Shown here piece by piece: positions 17,201 to 33,000 of a DNA stretch of 64,000 bases. The translations under genes and the position numbers were made by a program. The DNA comes from Metaphire vulgaris. Taxonomy: Eukaryota > Annelida > Clitellata > Crassiclitellata > Megascolecidae. The notes under the pieces are model-generated. The model was not told where the DNA came from. It saw only the letters and a program-made list of their open reading frames with translations, and did not search any database. The stretch covers positions 6,699,192 to 6,763,191 of the forward strand of contig CM030836.1 in the NCBI GenBank assembly GCA_018105865.1. Direction: 5' to 3'. Position 1 is the stretch's first letter. Each line of letters starts with the position of its first letter.

Positions 17201-20200
17201 ACGCTGGTGCATTGCATCATGCCCTTGTCTATAGTATGTCTATATAGTCTATAGTACTACACAATCACTCTTGCATTTAGCATTTCAGTCAGATGATGCC
17301 AGCTAATGAACAGGCATCCGTCATCATTTTCATCCCAGTCAACACACCCTACACTAGGTTCATATCAGAGATAAGAACTAACTGACCAAGACGTATTTCC
17401 CCCAATTTATCTTATCTGCAATCTTCATCTTCATCAAGTATGCAAAAACGTTTAACATTCCCTGCATTTTCCACATGAATACCGGTACTCTAATGCATTG
17501 CAGGGCATGGGTGATGGGTATATATCTCATTCATTTATGTTATTATATTTCCCGTGCCTGGCAAACTAATCACTGCAGTCAAAGCGCTATGATAAAGCTA
17601 ACAAGATACGATACCATGCACACAGTTAATCTTCAGCCATTAACAATACACCAGCCAGTCATTCCTAGCACTATACAATCAATGCATTTATTATAAAAGA
17701 AACAGCGTTACAACAATAGAGGATACTGTTAGATTTCAAGTCGCGATGAATTATCTTCTTGGCGTGCAAATAACTAAAACAAACAAATCTCGAATCAAGT
17801 GAAAATATCAGAAATGCCATAAGAAGCAGAATGATTAAAAAATTCAAATAGAATTCAATTCAATAAGAAAATCACCTGAACTTTTCATAATATATAGGCT
17901 TCATTAAATTTTGCAAACTTGGAAATTAAGAACAGCTAAATCAAAACAGACTAGTGTCATATATTTAACCATAATTACAGTAGTTACTAAGTCTGTTTTA
18001 TTACCAAATTGATATCTAAGCAAAAAAGGCAAACAATGAAAACCTTACTCCATTCCTTGTGCGGTCTGTCGTGCAATATCTATCACAAGAGAGACTTCAA
18101 ATCGAATTTCATTGACGTGTAGATGTTTATAAAGACTAGAGCCTTCACACCACTGGGTCACAATTGCCAGAACGGGCTTTGATGTACAACCCATGAATAG
18201 CAAAATGTTGACATGCCTTGTTTTTCTGAAAAGGTTTCGATATATAATCAATGTATCGATAAATTGTTCAATGTCAATGTTCCAATCTTATCAATGCTGC
18301 ATCTGTTTCAAATCTTCGGCAACACATTAGCAGCCAATTCATGATTTAATTAACGATTAAAGTAACACTGATGCCATAAATATCAAAGGCGTCACCTAAC
18401 AGTTCTCCTACGAACATTTAGCCTGTGGAGCATATTTATTTTTGAAATTTCATTGCTACTTGCAGCATGAAACTAAGAAAACATTCTGAGACCGAATCTA
18501 ACTGAATTACAATCTCTGCTGTCTCAAAACTTAATCTCACGCTTCAGAAACCAATATCTCTCTCTGTCCACATCATTACTGTATTACGATTCACAGATGC
18601 TTCTTTCTGAGGGCCATAAAACTTCCAGTCTCACCATTTGGCTTTTTCTCATCTGCTAGATGAGCCATGCAAAATATTCTGTCGAGAATCCACTTTAAAT
18701 TTCTCTCACAATGCCATTATATAATATGCGGCCAATGATTGTGGAATTTTAATCAACAAAATTTAAACTTTCTGCATATACTAATGGACATCATAATATC
18801 AGTATACAATTATAATGAATTATTACAACTATTGAAATGAGCTTCAAACTTTGCTAAACAGCTTTTTGTTTTGAGTAAATCTTTCTGCTATTTTTTTTAT
18901 CACAGCTAGTTTGTCTGCGTATATTTTTTTTACAATGGGGCTGTTTGAGAAGTCATGACTCATGATGGTATTCTAATTATGATTTCCTTTTCTGTATCTG
19001 AAATTCCTTTAAAAGATTCTTACCGGAGAACCGCTACTTCATTCTTGAATGCCTCCAGCTGGGCAGGCGTTGGTTCTTTGACGTTGAGCCTTTTAATGGC
19101 TACCGGGCCGTGCCACTGGCCTCGATAGACAGTCCCAAATGACCCCGACCCTATCCGCGGACCATAAGCCAGATCTTCTGCAGGAATTTCCCACTCCTCA
19201 TTGGAATCACGACGAGATCGCTGCAAATTCATCAAAACCATGCGCAAATCTTACAGAAAACAACTTTTAAGCAGCAATTCGAAACAAAAACTCACAAACA
19301 CAATTTCCAAGAATCAATCATAAATATCATAACAATAAATTTACTTAAGACCTAAATCTAGTTGCTTGTATGATACATATTTAAGAATAGAGGATAACCG
19401 ACTTTTGATCCGGCAATCGGATTCCACTGGATAGTATTAAGTCCCGATTAATCGGAGTCGGACAAGGCAGGATCGACCGATTCGGATAATAATAATAAGA
19501 TAGGCCTGTTTCTGACAAACCGACCCATTTCAATTTTTTAATACTCACCCGTCTTTATGCGCGCACAAGTATTAATTTTATGTATACAGTGTGAAACTAT
19601 TACCAGTGTTGCCACTCTGGCATTCTAGGAAAAAACCAGGTTTGAACAACATGTGTTGAAAAACAGAAAAACCCAGATATGTTTGCCAAACTTCCTCTAA
19701 AAGAAAATGAGGAGTGGCAACACTGACTATTATGACATCGTTTTTTGAAAATTGATAAAACATAAGAATTTATAAAGAAATAATTTTAAATTACAATGAA
19801 ACTATTCCAATTAATCGGATTGTATCCGAATCGGAAAAATTTCAGCCCTATAAGCCAGAATCGAAAATCGGTAGAAAATTGCTAATCAGTTGATCCCTAT
19901 TTAAGAATCCGAGATGAAAGAGCCGTATCGTACCAATTTTTTGTTGTCTGATTCTGCAGATCTGGCACGTGGCGGTCGAACTCTAGCAGTGTTTGTCGGT
20001 GACGTATGAGCACTATGGCTATACGTCTTGGTGTTTGGACCAGGGCTTGAGCTGGAATCAGCCGTATGAAGGAACGTAGTGTTCACGCCAGATCCTATTT
20101 GTTGAAACCATATCACAGATACTTTCAAACCATCGGCTACAATTCTAAATATTAAAACTTACAGATCACTACCAATTTGTCTAGCATTGCATCTAATCTA

Positions 20201-22310
20201 ATTCATTAGAAACGAAGCAAGTGTTGTTAACTTTCATAGTGTTATGTACAGCTATTCTGTATTTTGTGGTTCTATATTGCTTTACTTACTGATTAAATTA
20301 GTTAAGATCTCGTAGCATAGGTTGTGTAAAAATAGGGCTTCCAGTTTCGACTCTGGACAATCTTGGACTTTTGTATTCGATTTTCTTAATTAAATCTTTA
20401 AAAATCACCGTCTTTGCCTGACATCTTGCATCAACAGCCATCAACTTATAACAATAGCATTCAAATCTTTTACTAAAGCTAAAATATATGAAATAAAATA
20501 CCTATATAAATCAGTCTGATGCTTCTAACTTCAAAATTCTGGATGAAAGTCAACTAACACTTTAAATAACTCTTACCACAAGCTTTCTTACCAATTCTAC
20601 CAAGAAAATTTTTATCTACTAAAAAAAAATCACAATTTATATAAACATAATTAAAATCCAAGAGCTGCAAAACAATGACCTACCTGTAGCTGGAATTTGT
20701 TGTTGAAGATGTCGTTGGAAACTCTAAAAAAATATCAAAACATGTACTGATAAGTTGAAAGAGAAATAAACACTGCAACAGCAGAAATCGTTTTAACCAA
20801 GATTCTCCAAAAGCATTAATCCACGAACTAAGAAGCATCAATACAAACAGACCTGTCCTAGAAGAGGGTCAACAGCCACAGTCTGATTGACATTGGGCGT
20901 TGACGTTGATCGGTGTTCGCTAACGTAAGATCGAAAATAAGACACGTGAGGATGGGCAAGCCAACTGAAAATAAGAAAATATAACAGTCAATGGTCATTT
21001 GCCAGCTATGACAAAACTCTGTACATGGTAACAAAAAGACTAATAAAATTCAAAATATAATGCAATTTTTAGTAAATAATTATGAGTCACAAGATAAAAA
21101 AATATATAAAGATTTCAAATTCATTCATGAAATTTCCAGCTTAACTAACACATTAATGCCTAAGGTTATATCCAACTCTAATCAACGTAAGCATACAATT
21201 GTGATAATCGCAATGTTGAATATTGTAATCTTAGATTGTTTTTTATTTTGATTTATTACAATAAATAGAAATCAAATGCTGCCTTCACAGGCAATGTCTG
21301 AAATTATTAACAAGATGAATGGAATCCAGCTAGCCTAGTTTAAGCAAAAAGACAGATGCATATAAATCTAATCAATAATATAGCTGTCCCAACAGACGCC
21401 ATAATTAAAAAAAAAGAATATCATGTTGGAATCATGGCAGAAGTCAACATTAGCGGCCAAACATATCAACTAAAAGGTGCAAAGTATTTATTCCATTATG
21501 ATCATTAAATAATAACAAAGAAAGAGAATGTTTGTTTGCAAAGCAATTTCTCTTTCCTTCCATTTCATTACCACAACTTTCAATAATGATTCACATTCAC
21601 ATTCTAGTCACATATGCCAGCGTATATCTCATTAAACAATCACTCATCAACTATAAGACAATACTTCTAAATTTCTCATTCCATGTGAGAAATGTAATAT
21701 TCAGCAACACTGACTATATGTCCTTAGACAACGCTTTCTAAATTTAACAATTCCAAAAGCTGTCATCCAAGATGCATTATATTACATTACATTATATTAC
21801 AATAGCCAAAGAAGCAGTAAGAGCACAAACGGGTAAGATGAGGCTAGAAATATGGACTGCAATATATAACAATATATCACTTTCTACATGCTTAGAATAA
21901 AGCTTTGAATGAAAATAGATATTTAGAAAAATAAAGCAACCGAATGGGACTGTGTCTCAATTACATGCTGTTTTAAGCAAAAATAATAAGCCTCATTTGT
22001 AGAAAATAAGAAAAAATAACGTAGGAGGGTCAAATAATTTAACCCACAACTATTTATAAATATTTCAGAGTAAAATAGCAAATAGGTTCAAAAAAACATT
22101 TTGGAATAAGAATAACTTACCATCTGGCCGAATGTAATCGAAAAGCGTGGCACAGCTTGGAGGTTCTGTCGCCACAGCGCATATGGTATCGCTCACCGCA
22201 CCATTGGCACTTAATGCCCTGGAACAGCAGCTTATGGCAGGAATCACAGAAAGCGGGAGTAAAAAATGTCTTACGGATCTGCACAAATGCAAAACACCAA
22301 AAGCAAAGCT

Positions 22311-22362
<52 letters not shown>

Positions 22363-25300
22363 TATATAATGTTACAGTATATGGATATATACATATACAC
22401 ACATACATACATATGGTTTAACAGTCAAAATGACTGTAATTTTATTCATTTGACTGACCGCTAATTGACTAAAAAGACTTTGTCAGGCTGTGTGAAAATG
22501 ACCAATGACTGGGTCAATCATAAGTATATTTCATGCAGTGTATATTGCACACTTAAGGATCAAAAGTGTAAATAAATAGTCATTATCATGTATCAATATT
22601 AATCATTTACTAATTAATACTGAGTCATAACAAAACATCACATCCAGAAGTTTTAATATTATTAGAATAATGACAACACTGAATGGGATTCACAGTAAGC
22701 CAGAGTTAAAAACAATTTCCCTTCTTAAAATTCACGTCCAAAATATTAGGTTCTAGTCGTCAGTCATCCAAGGTAAAAGCTGTGTTTGCAACTGGACATT
22801 TGCCTGAAATTTGCAATCTTGACCTTGACACACATACAATTCCATTGAGAATCTCTAACACGGAGAAAACTCCAAACTCCATGCAGCCAGAAGAATCCGA
22901 CAGGCAAAACTAATTTACGCCACACTACGATTGTTTACATCACCACGACCTACTTCCATAAATTAAAAGTCGTTTAAATGCTAGCTGTAATTCACTGATA
23001 TTTGTCGTCTTATCTGACTCAGGATTGGTTGGTAATCATCCGACCCACTAATATCTGGCCCATAGACTTGAGAAAAATAGAGTTCTGCGTATTTAAGACC
23101 TTTGAAAATCATGTAACGACAAGGTTGGGTTTGGGTGGGCTCTAGAACAGTGCCAGGTTGGGATTGGGTGGGCTCGGCGTTAAAGGACTGTCATCTGAAA
23201 CACTCAGATAAGATTGAATGTGGATGATGAGGAAGCAGTACCTACAATGACATAGTTTGTTGTTGAAATTTCTTAATCCTCAAAGAACACTTTGAACATA
23301 ATAGGTCATGATCCCACCAGTAAAAACTATACTTGGATTACCTGTCTAAGAATCTATATATGTTTGATAAATACAAATTTAAAAGACCTACTTCAAATAA
23401 TATCCATAAAATCCATTTCTTAAAAACCCAGACCTCTGTTTCGACTAACACCAGGTAATGCCAAACTGGGCAAGATCACTGCCAAGCCCACAGAATGGGC
23501 AAATCTTTGTCCAGTTCAGGAATTTGACACTTTCAAAATCATAGACATACTATTTAAATTTATTCATTTATTTTATTTATAATATTTAAATGAACAAAGT
23601 ATAAACATACAAACTCATGTGCTTTAATAGGAAACTGTTCCTTGAGCTCCACCAACAGCTCTTGTCCAGCAAGCAGTGTTATATCTGTCTCCCAACTGAC
23701 CAACTTCCTGCTGCAATAAGCATCACCAGTTGAACTGCTATTACTCACTGGCTCTTGATTAGAACAACAGAGCCAGTAAACTGCCACCTGAATGGATTAG
23801 CCACTGCATCATTTTATAAATAATTATAACTGATAAAGAAAAGGCTTCAAACTTTTAATCAAAACTACTCGAGCACAATGTATTATTGCACATGCACACA
23901 TATTGATTGAACAGCTATTATACATACATATAAGTGCAAGCATTGTATTTATAAGCATCAAACATTTCATACCCAAACAAATAAATAAATGGCCATAAAG
24001 TGTGTTAGATATATTCACGATACAACAATGCTGCTGGACATGCAAATGTGGTGAAATACTGGCACAGCTCAGCACACAGTTACATCTGGTCAAAGTCATA
24101 TTCATATTCATGGGCCTGCCCTAATTGTGTAAAATTAAGCGGAGTCGACAGCAGTAATTAAATACACAGCGATGAGAGATGATTCCAAGTCAGCAACGCC
24201 GCAACATTACAATGAAAATGACATTAATAAGTACAAAATCTACAAATGTCACTGCATAATCAGCAAAAACCCTTTGCATATGTCAACAAACTAAGTGGAG
24301 GCACAATCACAAAGATAATAAACATTGAACCAGTTAAGGTTAGAAATGGAGAAATATTAACCAATAAGGAATGGATCATGGCCAGATGGAAACAACATCT
24401 TGATGAGTTACTAAATCAAGAAGACCTTAACAATGCAGAAGAAACATGTAAAGAAATAGACCAATAAGAGGAATGATGCAAATTAGAGGATGAGTTATTG
24501 GAAGAAGATGATATCACAATGGAAGAGGTAGAAAGATCAGCGAAACAGATGAGAAAAAAGACAAAGCCCTAGGATACTGCAATGTCACAGCAGAAATGCT
24601 CCAAAACACTGGTGTGCAAACAATCAGATAGCTACATTGGATCATAACAGCAGTATGGAATATGGAGAAAACACCACTAGACCATTATATAATACCAATA
24701 CACAAGAAAGGAAACAGAAAGGAATGCAACAATGACAGAGGAATCAGCCTCTTAAGTGTACCAGAGAAATTTTTCACCAGAGTCATGCTAAACAGAATAA
24801 AGGATACAGTGAATGAAACACTTAGGGAAAATCAGTGTGGATTCAGGAAGCTTAATTGAAATGAATAACTGGCGCTAAAGCATAGTCCACGAGATCCACT
24901 GTTTGTACCTATACTGAGCCTGATACACGACACAACTGTCGGGATTCAATTCACGACGTTTCATTCCTTTTGCCAGTGCATCTCTAAGCGTGACACCTGT
25001 CTCGGCTGGAATCTGTAACCACAATCCATATTCCCACACAATTAAGAACACAATTAAGAACCTTTCTATCTTAAATAAAGAAGTGGCATAACTTAATACA
25101 AACTTATCAGAATGCAAAATGTCAGGAAATCAAGCACATACTTTTAAATATATACTGCACTTTATGCATAATGCAAGAAATTTGTACTTAGAGAAGGTAT
25201 GCCATCGGTTGATGCCCTGGGCAGTATGATAGTGGTACATTATGATAGTGATACATTATGATAGTGGTGCATTATGATAGTGGTGCATTATGATAGTGGT

Positions 25301-25945
25301 GCATTATGATAGTGGTACATTATGATAGTGATACATTATGATAGTGGTGCATTATGATAGTGGTACATTATGATAGTGGTACATTATGATAGTGGTACAT
25401 TATGATAGTGGTACATTATGATAGTGATACATTATGATAGTGGTGCATTATGATAGTGGTACATTATGATAGTGGTGCATTATGATAGTGGTACATTATG
25501 ATAGTGATACATTATGATAGTGGTACATTATGATAGTGGTGCATTATGATAGTGGTACATTATGATAGTGGTGCATTATGATAGTGGTACATTATGATAG
25601 TGGTGCATTATGATAGTGGTACATTATGATAGTGGTGCCATAGAAGTTTCTTGATTTATTGAGAGAAGGCTCCTATTAAAAGCACCATAGCTTAAAAATA
25701 TGTGCTTATGCATTTGTGATACATGACAAAATGTGAAGGTATTATTTTAGAAGTACCTTACATTAAGGTAAGGATATTGTTTGCAATACATGGTCTAAAA
25801 ATAAATTATGAAAGGCCCAGAGAGTTCATGACTTACTAGAAGGTTGACTGATTCTGCCACCTAGGGCAGCCATCTGTTTTGATTGTGAAACTCACAAGTT
25901 TGAAAAATGTTAAAAAAACTGCTTCAAGTCAATTCAAACTACTGG

Positions 25946-26020
<75 letters not shown>

Positions 26021-29000
26021 TCTAGACATCATTGTTCTGGATACAGAATTCAGCATACATTTATATAAAATCTCAAGCCTATCCTTGAATAACTCCCATA
26101 ATTTGAGTCTGACACCACCGCATTATGCCAAGATTTCAGGATATATTAAAATTGAAGAAATTCCTCAAGTCAACTCCAAGCAATATACAGTCTTCACTAA
26201 ATGTAATCAATCTTACAACTACATTGAAGTCAAGCAAATGCAAAAATAACTACAATCCAACTTAAAGCTTACCAGGAACATTTAAGTGAAAACCTAAACA
26301 CTAACCAACTTCAAATATTATTGTTTCTAAGCAAAAATTCTTAAATCTGGCCATTCATCAACTAGAAATATGGGCCATATTATTTCCACTTGTTCAGAAA
26401 GGATATAGTAAAGTGACTGACAAGACAGATTTGAAAAGTTCAAGGTTATTAAGGCTTTGTCAAAATACAACTGACTATATCACTAGAATAACTAATGACC
26501 AAGTGGCTCTCCTTTGAATATGCAACGAGGTACATTTAACCCTCAGTTTCAGCGGTTTAAGGGTTTAGCATAAAGACCAGCAGATCTAAAAAAAAGACAG
26601 CAATAATTCCAGGAACGATAATGGTATCAGTAACAACTGAAGAAAACAAACCCAGAAGCACATGCTGTCTTAGAGAGGCAAGGAAACCTTTACATCAACG
26701 ACCAACTACCTAGCCAGGCATCATCTTGAAGTATCCTCAGAATATCACTTATGGAAGAAAGGGCATTATATTGCCCAAACAAAATATGTTTGATGCTACA
26801 GGCAGTTAGGCAAGACCAGAGCAAGAAGGAGACAATAAGTTTCTTAAGTTTGGAGCAAGTTAGTGGAATGGAATATAAATAAGCCCAATCTGTCACCACA
26901 GATTGGTCAAGAAGAATACTATTACAAGCAGGCATACACTTGAACATTAACGTTATGAACCACATTAAGAAAATAATGCACAAATATCTTTAAAAACATT
27001 TAATATCTCAAAATCTAGAAGATATAACTACAGACACTTGGTTATTATTAGAAAGACAACCTTAACAGTTGTAGTTTGCTTGTTTGGCAGATAAGCTTTG
27101 ACCATGTTCTTCATGGATCCCTTCTCTACGTTCTCTACATTTCCGGCAGAAGTGCCAGCTGGGACACAAGGCTGCAGCAGCTGATCACCTGGCACAGGTA
27201 GAACTTGATAATCATAGGGAGGAACAGGTGACTCATTGGGAATGAATTCAGAAAACAGGTGCTCCTGTAACTCCTGCTCCCGGATCTGCAGCTCATGGAT
27301 CTTGTTTGTTAGTCCTTCATATTCCTGCAACATAATCAATGATTACGTGCACATATGGGACTGGAAATTCTGTATTCCAATAAGAAGACACAATTAATCT
27401 TATTTCAGGACAATTGAGGAAATCATTTAACTATTGCCGTCTTGACTGTTCATTTGTGTAGAATTACACAACTTAAGCAAAGTCAGCATGTAAATTCTGG
27501 GTTCAAGGTGGCGAGTCTGGCCTGTGCCTGAAGATATTTTTTTTATCATAGATATAGGCACGGAGTGAACATTGATGTGGTCTTTATAGTACTTTACACT
27601 AATGCCAAGTTCATATCATTAACGCTTTACATAAAATAAAATAAAATGTCTAAATTTATAAAATATACCTTAAGATACATTGAAGGTGGATGTTTGTTAT
27701 TGCCAAACTGTGCATTGAGGGCCTCCAGGTTTTCTTTTGTCAATCGTAACACATTCTGAATATTGTGGATCTACAGTGAAAAAAATGATTTATAAATAAA
27801 ACTAAGTAACAGCAGAGACAGAGAATCTGTGGCTTAGTTTTCCAAAATGACAAACAGACAAATTCCATGTGCATGTTTCATCTTTAAAAATCTCAAATAC
27901 AGAGAACCGTCTTTGAATTGAAGCCATTCCTCCAACTTTTGTTAATACCAATCACATAATATGCCTGAGAATATGTGTATATGGACATATCCTGGTATAA
28001 AAGCTAGATTAAATTACTGTATAACTGTGTAGAGAACAAACACATCTTGTTCAACTACTTAACACAAATTAAAACTTCATGCATAGCACCCTATTTTGTT
28101 CTTCCTGATAGGTCATTAAAAAATGTGGCAAAAAAAAAAAGGTTGCACACCCATAGCCACATGGAGAATTACAGAACCAGTAGATGGATTTGGAACATAA
28201 CTAGGAGTTCCAAATAACAGACGCAGACTAAGAATGCACATCAACATTTTCGCTTTATCATGGACACCCACAAACGAAAGGAAAAAAAGAAGATATAAAG
28301 AAAAATAATGTCCACAGCTAGCGCAAGAAGACAAAATGGAGATCTATTGCTGCCCAATCACTGCCTAAAACTAACTAACAAAGAGTTCACTTGGCAAATC
28401 ACAAATGCCAAAATATCTACCCTGCAAAAATTTCTCTACAGTTTTTGCACAGATCCCATAACTGATCCCAGTCAGAATAGGGAGGCCTGTCTCCCATGAC
28501 TCCCATGGCTACGCCAAAGCACAAAACTCTTAGAGCATCAATAAACGTTTTGCCACCATAAAAAGTTCACCATTAATCTTCTATGTACTGTATATGCACA
28601 AATATGAATAATAAACATAACATTTAGCAAAAGCACTAGAACATGCACAACAGTAGAACTTCGTTGTAATGCAATTAGCAGATCTGCAAAATTTAGTATG
28701 CAATATCCAAAATACGTTATATCCAATACAATCCGATGCGGTAGCACATCACACAGGACCATACATTGCTATACATTATAACTAAGTATATATTATAACT
28801 GAGTCTATTATAATGAAGTTCTACTGAATATTACAAAGTACACATTGTAAAAATTCAGCAGTATAAAATGTATTTGAACATCTAGGACCTTCTAGGCAAC
28901 ATGTGGATCACTGCACATTAATTAAACTCTCATTGCAAATGACTTCTGTTCCAATTAACAATCAAACCGCTACAATGCTGTTATTAATATATTGATGCAG

Positions 29001-30053
29001 CAGCATCTAATGAATACGGCAAAACGTATATGGTTTATTGACGGCTGGCAAGTTCAGGTGCAAATGTCGAGCAAAATATCAACCGCCTGACTTTTTAGGT
29101 ATGCCTGACTTTTTAGGCATACATTAATTAGACTGGAGCTCACATTGATATCTTTCAACATGCTTCAAAACGATTAAACCACTTTGACAGTGTAAACAGC
29201 CTAAGTGAAGCACGTATGGAATGGTCATCCATTCTTGTTGCTGAGGGTCTGAGGCTATGCAGGCCGATGACAATTGCTGTTCTGATGCAATTGACAATTG
29301 CATTTTCTCGTCCATTCCACAACGTCATCCATCCATTGCCTACAGAGCCAGTCCTCTTCCTCTTGCAGTTAATTCTGCCACGCAGTTTTGTCGTGCATAG
29401 GTTGTCTGCTCTCACTATATGTCCAACGTATTTCAAATTTCTTTCTATATTGGAAAACTGAGTAGGACTATAGGTCCATAATTGAGGCATTTGTTCTATG
29501 TTCTTTCCAGTTGATAGACATCATTCTCCTGAAGGCCATTATCTAAAAAGCTGTGATTCTTTTCTGGTCTGCTTTCTTCACCATCCAAGCTTCTGTTCCA
29601 TATGCTGCAATGGGTCAGACTAGTGTTTCCATCAGGCATTTCTTTCTCTGCAGACAAAGTGGCCAATCCTTCTATATGGCTGTGAGTGTCTTGATGGTTG
29701 CACGCCCCATGCCAAGCCTTGCTCTTATTTCATATTCAAGAATATTTCATATTCTTATTTCATGTTTATAGAATATAGATCCTTGGATCATTGTGCAAGC
29801 CCTGACCAGTTGCAGTCTCCTCGTGCTCTGTAATTAGCAAGCCAAGATAAATAAAAAAATTTCCACTTATTCAAGACGTCGCCCACAACAAGTAATATTG
29901 ATTTTCAATCTTTTTTGTCTGCAGCTGTCATCACCTTTGTTTCGCTGGACATTTTCAGGGTCAAGTTCCCTTGATGAAGATCCACCCTGTCTATCAGTTC
30001 TTGTAGTGCTTTTTGTAAAGTTGCAATCAGAACGTCAGCAAGATATGCTATAT

Positions 30054-30098
<45 letters not shown>

Positions 30099-33000
30099 TC
30101 ATAATATAGATATAGAGAGAGAGAAAATTACTCTTTATTATTTATTTATTACACAAGTTCAACTATTATATCTAGATTCTACCTATAACAATGATTGCAA
30201 TCTTGAATGATTGTAAGATTAACTGTCTCCACAGTAAAAAAACTCACAACCCCTAACTTGTTTGTAATCACATATAAAACAAACTCAAAGGCCAGTAATA
30301 ATGTCAGCAGAAATTATTAAAATAAAATAAACCTGTTCTGCAGTAAACTTAATATATTTCCAACTTAACTGGTTAACTGGACTGTACTTGAATAGAAAAA
30401 GATAAAGAGGAAGACAACGAATGGCATATTTCTATGTCGACGACTATGGCCTTCCATTTCTCTCTGTCGTTCGTTGATTGTATGAGTTCTAGCATCTGTA
30501 GCTACACCCTTTACATCAGCCAGCAATTATTATGTCCCTATCTGTGCTGATGGCCCAGGAAACCCTTCACAGCACAGCTTTCCAAACAACGCAGCAATGC
30601 ATATATGTACTGAATATAGACCTCAGTGAGAAAAAAATACAAGATTCTGACACAACTACTTTATATACCATTAGTTAATTAGTGCTGATAATACAGTAGA
30701 CTGTTCATTCCAGCACATTCATCTCTTAAGAATAGCCCTGGTTCTGCCTAAAAATTCTGGTAACCTAAGCAGATTGAGACAGAGAATATGATATATAGGT
30801 ATATGCAATTACAGATTCCATACAGGAATTACAAAACTTTACACCCATAAACTTCAAATTGATATAATTAAAAATGCAAGGTCCTACATTTACCATGAAT
30901 GCATCTAATGACGCAATCTTCAACCTACACAGAGCAAAGAGAGTGCATATACAACATTAATTTACTTATCTTTTACAGACCACTTAAACCACTGGATGCA
31001 TGAGCAAATAAGTTTTGTAAGGGTGGGACCTAATGACAAATTATTGCGTGAAAGCTGAGTGCAAGCTGGTGAAAGGCATGCTAATCCATCCTGTTAGATA
31101 AAAGAAATTCATGTAATTAATTCATGACACTGAAGGGCTAACATGTGTGCAAGGTCCCAATATTTAGGACAAGATAAATAAGGTTTCAGGAATTACAAAA
31201 TATACCTATTTAATAATATTTTACTATTAAATATTTCTTAAATGGAATTTTTTTCAGTTAAATGTAAATAAAAACTCATTAAACTTGAAGTGAGGAAAAG
31301 TCTTAATGACAGTTATCCTCTAAAGGTAAAAGGTAAAGGTAAAAGTTTGCCCATATTCAATTTTGAGCTTTGGGCCCAGTGCTGATCTCCTGTGTCAGAC
31401 TTGTTGCTGAAAATGAAGGGACAAGGGACAAAATAAAATTAGAAGAATGGCTACAAGAATGAAAACAGAGAAGACTTAAAGAGTACAACTGGATAATGGA
31501 TGAAGGCAACAACAGTAATGCTATAAGATGCTTACAGAAAGAGCACATAAAAGAACTGATTAGCAAAGCCACCAAAGATCCTACAATCAGAAGAGAAGTT
31601 GAGGATGACAGCTAACTTCTAAATTTAGATTCTAAAACTTTCATTAATCGAATGGCTGCAGATGAAAATAAATTAATGAAAGAAAGGTCAGGTCAGGTCT
31701 TCGTCCTCCAGCTGTGTCCAGCTATTGACTTTTCCACGACATCTCTCCAAAGTTCTCTGTCCTTTGTTATTTCTTCCAAAGTCATTCGGTGTCTTCCGTC
31801 AGTTTTTCCATTGAGATTTAGCCCTGCCATGTGCAGATCCTCTTCTAATCCATCCACCCATCGTCTTTTCGGTCTTCCTTTAGATCTTCTTCCCTCTGGT
31901 TTGTAGTTGAAAATTCGTTTTGGGTTTCTTATTTCTTCCATTCTGAGTATGTGTCCAGTCCATTTCATTCTTCTCTTTCTGATGACTTCCATGATGCTCC
32001 GTTACAGTGTTCTCTCTCTCTAACTTCTTCATTTGTTATATGTTCTTTGTATCCAATCCTTAGTATTCTTCTGAGCCAATGAAAGAAAAATTTAGCACAA
32101 ATGTCACAAATTAGAGTAAATTGGAAAAATCTACAGAGCTTCGTTTTATAGTCTAAATTACAAATAGTGGTGCAAATAATAATGCACTAAAGTCATTATT
32201 GATTAATCAGTATATGGGTCATTCCGCGTCAAATCAACACGCTTTTGAATAAAATCGGACGTCACCGTCTCAGATTTTGACGAAAATTGGCACAATTGTT
32301 CATCCCAATGAGTATTGTTGAAAACCATAATATTAAAAAGTTTTGGGTCAACCCATGTCCAAACTATGGGTCATGAAACTTTGGTCACTGACAAACTGCT
32401 CACTAAAACTGTAATATCTCCACTTCTATGATAGCTAGAGACATGATCTTTGCACCAAACTTTATTTTTGAAAGCCTATCTGGGCCAATCAACAGGTACA
32501 CCAAGAGTTTGAAAACCAAAAGAACAGAAGCAATCGTACCACATAATTTGACATTTCCCAATACGTATGCAACAATATTTATGATTTTATTTGTGGATAA
32601 GTCTTACATTATGAGGAATTATTGGTGAAAATTTCAGAGTGGGCACTCTTATAGTTTTTATGCAGTAATTAAAAGAGTATTAAACCCTCAATGCAAAATC
32701 GCAATTAAAACATTCCTGTTGAACATTGCATTCACTAAGTGACTGAGCTAATTTAATTTGCCAGTTACATCTGACACTTAGACAAATCTGTGACAGTTTA
32801 CCTTACATTTAAAAGTATTTTTATTTAAGTATTCAGTATAATAAGCTGTACTTAATACAGTACTTTGCAATATATCACGAATACATAACAGAACAGCAGA
32901 AGATGGAGCTCAACAGCATAGCACAGTTAACAAAAAGCATGAAGAATATAAATCTATTCAAGGTACTTTGTTTACTTGACTTTACTCTTGTTTTGTGCTT

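Noticed and set aside
25225..25640. A CRISPR-like array
   Set aside because: Units are directly adjacent with no unique spacers and lie in a eukaryotic intron.
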